NCBI GenBank assembly: GCA_026395175.1
Contig: JAPLZF010000018.1
Location: 1 to 34,447 of the forward strand
Direction of reading: 5' to 3'
Source: Candidatus Staskawiczbacteria bacterium
GTDB taxonomy: Bacteria; Patescibacteriota; Minisyncoccia; Minisyncoccales; Staskawiczbacteraceae
Length of the DNA: 34,447 nucleotides
This document shows positions 30,400 through 34,447 of the stretch, piece after piece (the first letter of the stretch is position 1; every line of letters starts with the position of its first letter). The notes beneath the pieces are model-generated. The model was not told the DNA's origin and ran no database searches. It was given only the letters and a program-made list of their open reading frames with translations. The position numbers and the translations under genes are program-made.

Positions 30400-31062
30400 A
30401 TGTTAAAAGAGTTAATAGACCAGTTTTATTTAGAGAATCAGAAGAATAGGGAGCAGACACGATTTTATATTACAGACGCCGGGAAATGTCCGCGCGCTGT
30501 TTTTTTTAAGTTTAAAAATGTTCCCAAGGCTCCCATGGATGCCAGAATTATGCGCATATTCGAGCACGGCGAGAATATCCACAGAAGTATTTTTAATGTT
30601 TTGTATAGGTTGAGAATTGGCGTTGTCACCGAAATTCCAATTCCTTCGCAAGAAATAATTTCCGGCAGGGCAGATGCTATTTTATGTGTTGGAAATGAAA
30701 ACTATGTGCTGGATATAAAAAGCATGAACAGCATGATTTTTAGAAAACTGGAGGCGCCAAAAGAAGAAAATGTTTACCAAATTCAGCTTTATTTGCATTT
30801 TTTTAATATTAAAAAAGGCATTTTGCTCTACATAGATAAAGACCAGCAATCAATGAAAGAATTTTTTGTTGATTACGATGAAGAGCTTTGCAAATCACTT
30901 TTAGATAAATTTTACGCCTTAAAAGACCAGGTTGAAAATAGTGTTTTGCCGGAAAGATTAGATGAGTACCCCAAAAATTGGCAGTGCAATTATTGTCAGT
31001 TTAAAGATATTTGCAAAACAACAAACAACTGGGAAGAGCTAAAAGAAAAAACTATGGGGTGA
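30400..31062 (+). CDS. Cas4/RecB-like PD-(D/E)XK nuclease with iron-sulfur cluster cysteines
   Basis: 220 residues. The nuclease core shows a conserved His (HGENIH, H61), D92 (GRADAIL), the D-x-K motif YVLDIKS (D105, K107) and a QxxxY motif (YQIQLYLHF, near 127-131), the usual set for the RecB/Cas4 nuclease clade. Four cysteines fit a [4Fe-4S] cluster: C30 (GKCPR) plus C196, C199 and C205 (WQCNYCQFKDIC). There is no CRISPR array or cas1/cas2 in the window, so it is a solo Cas4-like or RecB-like exonuclease, probably in repair, uptake or defence. It is AT-rich and host-like, with no Shine-Dalgarno. Its 3' end overlaps the opposing PEGA gene by 11 bases. Confidence 0.85.
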   Translation: MLKELIDQFYLENQKNREQTRFYITDAGKCPRAVFFKFKNVPKAPMDARIMRIFEHGENIHRSIFNVLYRLRIGVVTEIPIPSQEIISGRADAILCVGNENYVLDIKSMNSMIFRKLEAPKEENVYQIQLYLHFFNIKKGILLYIDKDQQSMKEFFVDYDEELCKSLLDKFYALKDQVENSVLPERLDEYPKNWQCNYCQFKDICKTTNNWEELKEKTMG

Positions 31063-32410
31063 TTTTGTCTGAAGAGGATAATGTGTTGTTTGCCAAAATG
31101 TAAAGCTTGCCGTCTTGCGGGTTAAAATATATGTCGGGCGCTGTTTTGGAAAGGGTTATGGCATTTATATTGCCCCGATAATCAATTTCAGAAATTATAA
31201 TCTTGTCGTTGTCATTAAAAATTATATAGCCGTTGTTTATCCATTGGCAATTTTTTATGTCGGTGCCTGAAAATAGTTCGGTAAATTTTTTGTCTGCAAA
31301 AGAATATAAATATATTTTGCTGGAATTCCAAAAAATTAGGTTTAAATTTTTGTTTTCGTCCAAAGAATCTATAATTTTGTAATTTGTTTCTGGGGGAGTG
31401 ATGTCCTCCAATGTTTTTTTGTCTTGATTCAGCACGAATAAGAAATTATCTGCCTGCAATAAAGTTTTTCCCGGCAGAATAAATATTTGATAATTTTGGG
31501 TCGGGATTGGTGCAATATTTTTTACGGTTAATTGTTCTATTAATTTTCCTGCGATGTCAGAACTATATAACGAGCCATCGGCAGATAGCCACGTAATATT
31601 GTTGCTAGAAAATTTGTAAGTATTTAAGTTTTTGATAACAGCCAGAGTTTTGTTATTTATTGCAGAATACAGAATTTTATTCTTTACGAAAAATAATTCC
31701 TTTGAATTTTGCGGGTTGAAAGAAACTTGCTGGGTGGTTTTGTCTAAATAAGGCAAGCGGACAGCTGAAAGCTTTTTTAATGGGGTAACAACCTGAGCTG
31801 TGTCAAAAAGATAATAAAAATTATTGCCGGAGTTTTGTATATTTATTAGGGCTTTGGTTGAATCGTTAGACCATTTTATGTCTGATATTTTTTCTGTTTG
31901 AATTATTGAAAATGTTTGGGCAGGGCTTGTTGAGCCTAAAGAAAAATAGCTGAAGGTTATGTTTTTTGCATTCGTAGTTGCGGTTATGATGTTTTGATTG
32001 TTTGGCGCTATGGAAAAATAATCAACTTTGTCGGCTAAATTTTTAAATCCTATTGAATTTTTTATCAAAAGCACGTTTTCCAATTTTGTGACTTCATTTT
32101 CTTTTACAGGCAAGGTTTTAAAATAGTCATAGTAGCCGTCTTTTTTTATGGACACGGTGTGGTTTTTTGGCAACAGGCTTTGCACAAAAATTGAGTTTGC
32201 CAAAAATCCTGGCTTTTGCGAAATGTTTGAGTCAATTGTAATTTGTCCGGCTGAAGGAAAAGTTCTCACATAAATTCCGCCTGTTGCCACAATTTTGTTT
32301 TTTTCAAAATCATACCGATATCCCATGGAGTAGGCAACCAACATTGGAGCAACAACAAAAAAACATACAACGCAAACAAGCAATATTATTAAGCGAGATT
32401 TTTTAGTCAT
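31052..32410 (-). CDS. PEGA-domain membrane protein with probable beta-propeller
   Basis: 452 residues. N-terminal membrane anchor at ~7-28 (LIILLVCVVCFFVVAPML), then a PEGA-like domain (~43-115: GGIYVRTFPSAGQITIDSN, KNHTVSIKKDGYYDYFKTL), a fold that often binds cell-wall or surface partners. The remaining ~330 residues have repeated strand-turn patterns (NNQNIITATTN, SNDSTKALINI, ENKNLNLIFWNSSKIYLYS), consistent with a beta-propeller outside the membrane. PEGA proteins of this layout are common in CPR genomes. Its function is unknown; a surface or envelope role is inferred. The gene converges with the nuclease and is divergent from the receiver cassette. Confidence 0.75.
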   Translation of the reverse strand: MTKKSRLIILLVCVVCFFVVAPMLVAYSMGYRYDFEKNKIVATGGIYVRTFPSAGQITIDSNISQKPGFLANSIFVQSLLPKNHTVSIKKDGYYDYFKTLPVKENEVTKLENVLLIKNSIGFKNLADKVDYFSIAPNNQNIITATTNAKNITFSYFSLGSTSPAQTFSIIQTEKISDIKWSNDSTKALINIQNSGNNFYYLFDTAQVVTPLKKLSAVRLPYLDKTTQQVSFNPQNSKELFFVKNKILYSAINNKTLAVIKNLNTYKFSSNNITWLSADGSLYSSDIAGKLIEQLTVKNIAPIPTQNYQIFILPGKTLLQADNFLFVLNQDKKTLEDITPPETNYKIIDSLDENKNLNLIFWNSSKIYLYSFADKKFTELFSGTDIKNCQWINNGYIIFNDNDKIIISEIDYRGNINAITLSKTAPDIYFNPQDGKLYILANNTLSSSDKITP

Positions 32411-32421
32411 GTTTTAAGCTT

Positions 32422-32427
32422 ATATTA
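32422..32427 (-). promoter_or_regulatory. Extended -10 of the PEGA gene
   Basis: Minus strand TGC-TAATAT (plus 32422-32430), an extended -10. No clear -35. It begins 12-17 bases upstream of the ATG. Confidence 0.45.
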
Positions 32428-32452
32428 GCACAAAATTTTACAGGTTTCACTA

Positions 32453-32480
32453 TTGACTTATGGGTATTTTATGGTAAAGT
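32453..32480 (+). promoter_or_regulatory. Promoter of the receiver-like cassette
   Basis: TTGACT (32453-32458), a 16-base spacer, TAAAGT (32475-32480), continuing TATATCAG. Matches the purM promoter in boxes, spacing and start-site region. Confidence 0.75.
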
Positions 32481-32542
32481 TATATCAGTGACCTTGATAT
32501 TTGAATATGGCAGATGTGTAAAATAAACAGGAGGACGTTGTT

Positions 32543-32902
32543 ATGTCTGAGGAAATTCCGAAAGTTCTTGTTATTGGAGGTACAGAATTGCTTTGGCAGT
32601 GTTGGCAACACATTTTTGCCGGAAAAGCAGAGCTAATCTGCGCGCAGTCCTTAGACAAGGGCTGGGAGATGTTTATGGCCAACGATTTTGCTGCCATTGT
32701 TGTGGAAGCGCTTTCCGGTGGTACTATCGCAGACACCGAAGATTTCGTAAGAGATATTCGAGTTGGCTTTGACGGGCCAATAGTCGGCTTGTCAACCGAG
32801 CTGACATATCGCACGAGGCTGCAGGGGGCAGGATGCAGTCACAAATGCGGAAACGCCGCAGTCCCCGACATTATCTGTATGGTTCTCGGTATCCACCGAT
32901 GA
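32543..32902 (+). CDS. Stand-alone degenerate response-regulator receiver-like protein
   Basis: 119 residues with the alternating strand/helix pattern of a receiver (CheY-like) domain: KVLVIGG, a long helix (LLWQCWQHIF), AELICAQS, the strand AAIVVEAL, GPIVGLST and a late GCSHKC. The phospho-acceptor Asp position appears to be E55 and the acidic pair after the first strand is absent, so it is probably not phosphorylated. S84 and K101 sit where Thr/Ser and Lys are expected. Two cysteines flank the Lys (C98, C102). No output domain and no kinase nearby. An AGGAGG Shine-Dalgarno lies eight bases from the ATG. The gene is GC-richer than its neighbours and has its own promoter and terminator. The fold assignment is by eye. 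Confidence 0.65.
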   Translation: MSEEIPKVLVIGGTELLWQCWQHIFAGKAELICAQSLDKGWEMFMANDFAAIVVEALSGGTIADTEDFVRDIRVGFDGPIVGLSTELTYRTRLQGAGCSHKCGNAAVPDIICMVLGIHR

Positions 32903-32925
32903 ATTCCTCTAAAGATTTTTCGTTA

Positions 32926-32955
32926 GGCCCTGGTGTAAACCCGGGCTCTTTTTTT
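32926..32955 (+). terminator. Intrinsic terminator of the receiver-like cassette
   Basis: GCCCTGG ... CCCGGGC stem (one mismatch), then TC and seven T. Confidence 0.8.
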
Positions 32956-32970
32956 GCAAAATTTTAGGCT

Positions 32971-32999
32971 TTGACATTATCAATTTTTTAGATTAAGAT
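32971..32999 (+). promoter_or_regulatory. Promoter of murA
   Basis: TTGACA, a 17-base spacer, TAAGAT (32994-32999), 20 bases before the ATG. Confidence 0.75.
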
Positions 33000-33019
33000 A
33001 AGCATAATTAACCATATTT

Positions 33020-34270
33020 ATGGCAGATAAATTTATTATCAATGGAGGCAAAGAACTAAGCGGAGAAATTGAAGTCCGAGGTTCAAAAAATGCAGCAGGG
33101 CCAGCCCTGATTGCTTGTTTGCTTTGCAAAGAAGAATGCATTGTTGACAATGTTCCTTTTATAGATGATATCTTAAATATTTTGGATATTTTAAAAAGTA
33201 TGGGTGTTGAGGTTGAAAAAATTGGAGAAGAAAAAGTGCGGGTAAAAGCAGAGAATGTTGATGTGGAAAATATTGATTTTGAAAAAGTTTCAAAAACCAG
33301 AATTTCTGTTTTGTTTTTTGGAGCTTTGCTGAATCGCGCTAAATTTTTTAAATTGCCTCCGCCTGGCGGAGACAGAATTGGGCTGAGGCCAATTTCTGTG
33401 CAATTAAGAGCTTTGGAAAAAATGGGGGTAAAAATTGAAAGAAAGGATAATTTTTACGAAGTTAGCTGTGAAAAGCTGGTTGGAAAAGAAATCGTTTTGG
33501 AGGAATTTTCCGTAACAGCTACAGAGTCGTTAATGCTGGCGGCTGTTTTGGCAGAAGGAAAAACAATTATAAAGGGAGCTGCCGCAGAACCGCATGTGCA
33601 GGATTTGGGAGAAATGCTTTTAAAAATGGGAGCAAAAATTGAAGGACTTTCAACTCACACAATAAAAATTGAAGGAGTTGAAAAATTAAACGGCGGCACG
33701 CATTCAGTAATTCCAGACCCAATTGAAGCCGGAACTTTTATTGTGATTGGCGCTTTAATTCCCGGAAAAATTAAAGTAACCGGCGTTGACTTGTCGCACT
33801 TAGATTTATTTTTGGCAAAGCTGGAAGAAATGGGAGTTATCATGGAAAGGGGCGAAGATTATGTTTTAGTTTCTTATTCTCCAAATTTGAAAGCAACAAA
33901 AGTGCAAGCGCTTCCGTATCCCGGATTTCCAACAGATTTGTTGCCGATAATAATTCCTCTTTTAATTTCAGCAGAAGGGAAAAGTTTGGTGCACGACCCT
34001 TTGTATGAAAACAGATTTAATTACATCCAGGAATTAAAAAAAATGGGAGCTGATATTGAAATGGTTGACCCGCACCGAACATTTGTTTTTGGGCCAACAA
34101 AACTTTTGGGAGCAAAAATTGATTCATGGGACATTAGGGCAGGAGCTTGTTTGGTAATTGCGGCTTTGGGCGCTAAAGGAAAAACAACAATTGAAAATGT
34201 GTTTCAAATTGACCGAGGATATGAAAAAATTGAAGAACGTTTGCAAAAATTGGGAGCTGACATCAAACGA

Positions 34271-34276
<6 letters not shown>
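33020..34276 (+). CDS. murA: UDP-N-acetylglucosamine 1-carboxyvinyltransferase, Cys-to-Asp active site
   Basis: 418 residues, full length. MurA transfers enolpyruvate from PEP to UDP-GlcNAc, the first committed step of peptidoglycan synthesis. The N-terminal KNAAGPAL holds the conserved Lys-Asn. The catalytic-loop motif usually reads GG-Cys-x-Ile-Gly-x-Arg-Pro; here it is PPGGDRIGLRPI, with Asp at the Cys115 position, as known in Mycobacterium and Chlamydia enzymes that resist fosfomycin. The EPSP-synthase-type inside-out barrel repeats follow (DPIEAGTFIVIGAL, FPTDLLPIIIPLLI). A perfect inverted repeat CTCCGCC - T - GGCGGAG (33357-33371) encodes the PPPGG just before the Asp. It is followed by mreB, so the two form a cell-wall/shape locus. 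Host-like composition. Confidence 0.96.
33357..33371. repeat. Intragenic palindrome in murA active-site loop
   Basis: CTCCGCC - T - GGCGGAG, in frame, encoding the PPPGG segment before the active-site Asp. Confidence 0.65.

Positions 34277-34447
<171 letters not shown>

Noticed and set aside
30400-31062. CRISPR locus associated with the Cas4-like gene
   Set aside because: No repeat-spacer array or other cas genes were seen within the window.
15868-32902. Alternative genetic code (UGA = Gly, as in Gracilibacteria/SR1)
   Set aside because: TGA ends adk, the nuclease, the receiver-like gene and two cassette genes at natural protein ends, and no in-frame TGA was seen in core genes.

Overview
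The window is a stretch of the chromosome of a small-genome bacterium of the Candidate Phyla Radiation (Patescibacteria), most likely Parcubacteria-like. This is inferred from AT-rich, AGA/AAA-rich coding sequence, ribosomal genes separated by one base or overlapping, few recognisable Shine-Dalgarno sites in front of core genes, no rpmD (L30) between rpsE and rplO, an alanyl-tRNA synthetase without its C-terminal domain, and a baseplate-J-like membrane protein. TGA is used as a stop (adk, the nuclease, the receiver-like gene), so the code-25 lineages (Gracilibacteria/SR1) do not fit.

Layout: 1-1041 is the 3' part of fusA. 1042-2545 is an insertion between fusA and tuf: two related minus-strand single-gene cassettes flank a plus-strand hicBA toxin-antitoxin pair. 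2546-14371 is tuf followed by the S10/spc ribosomal block (rpsJ, rplC-D-W-B, rpsS, rplV, rpsC, rplP, rpmC, rpsQ, rplN, rplX, rplE, rpsN, rpsH, rplF, rplR, rpsE, rplO, secY), closed by a terminator. rpsE is split by a one-base frameshift. 14549-15131 is a minus-strand membrane-protein cassette. 15172-20628 holds adk, map, tpiA, alaS and a membrane-anchored baseplate-J-like protein. 20679-24929 is the alpha-type operon (infA, rpmJ, rpsM, rpsK, rpsD, rpoA, rplQ, rplM, rpsI), with its own promoter and terminator. 24968-30340 carries two GC-richer single-gene units, a large-type purL and a divergent purM, which catalyse consecutive steps of purine synthesis. 30400-32410 is a solo Cas4/RecB-like Fe-S nuclease facing a PEGA-domain membrane protein. 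32453-32955 is a degenerate response-regulator receiver cassette. The window ends with murA (active-site Cys replaced by Asp) and the start of mreB.

The main pattern is two gene populations. Core genes are AT-rich, packed in operons and lack strong ribosome-binding sites; several have a -10 box only 6-11 bases before the ATG, which suggests leaderless mRNA. Six genes (1161-1478, 2144-2356, 14617-14955, purL, purM, 32543-32902) are GC-richer and use CGN arginine codons. Each is a self-contained unit with a sigma70-like promoter, a leader of tens to over a hundred bases, a strong Shine-Dalgarno, one CDS and an intrinsic terminator. Cassettes 1 and 2 share a perfect 63-bp promoter/leader repeat, cassettes 2 and 3 share the segment around the Shine-Dalgarno, and the purM and receiver cassettes share a promoter/start-site motif. 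They look like interchangeable, expression-ready cassettes acquired between core operons, and are the best candidate here for an undescribed system.

A second layer is a set of small repeats: in-frame palindromes inside rplW, map, tpiA and murA, a hairpin family before rplV, rplO and rplQ, and AT-rich octamer-type spacers between operon segments. All statements come from reading the sequence; no database search was run.
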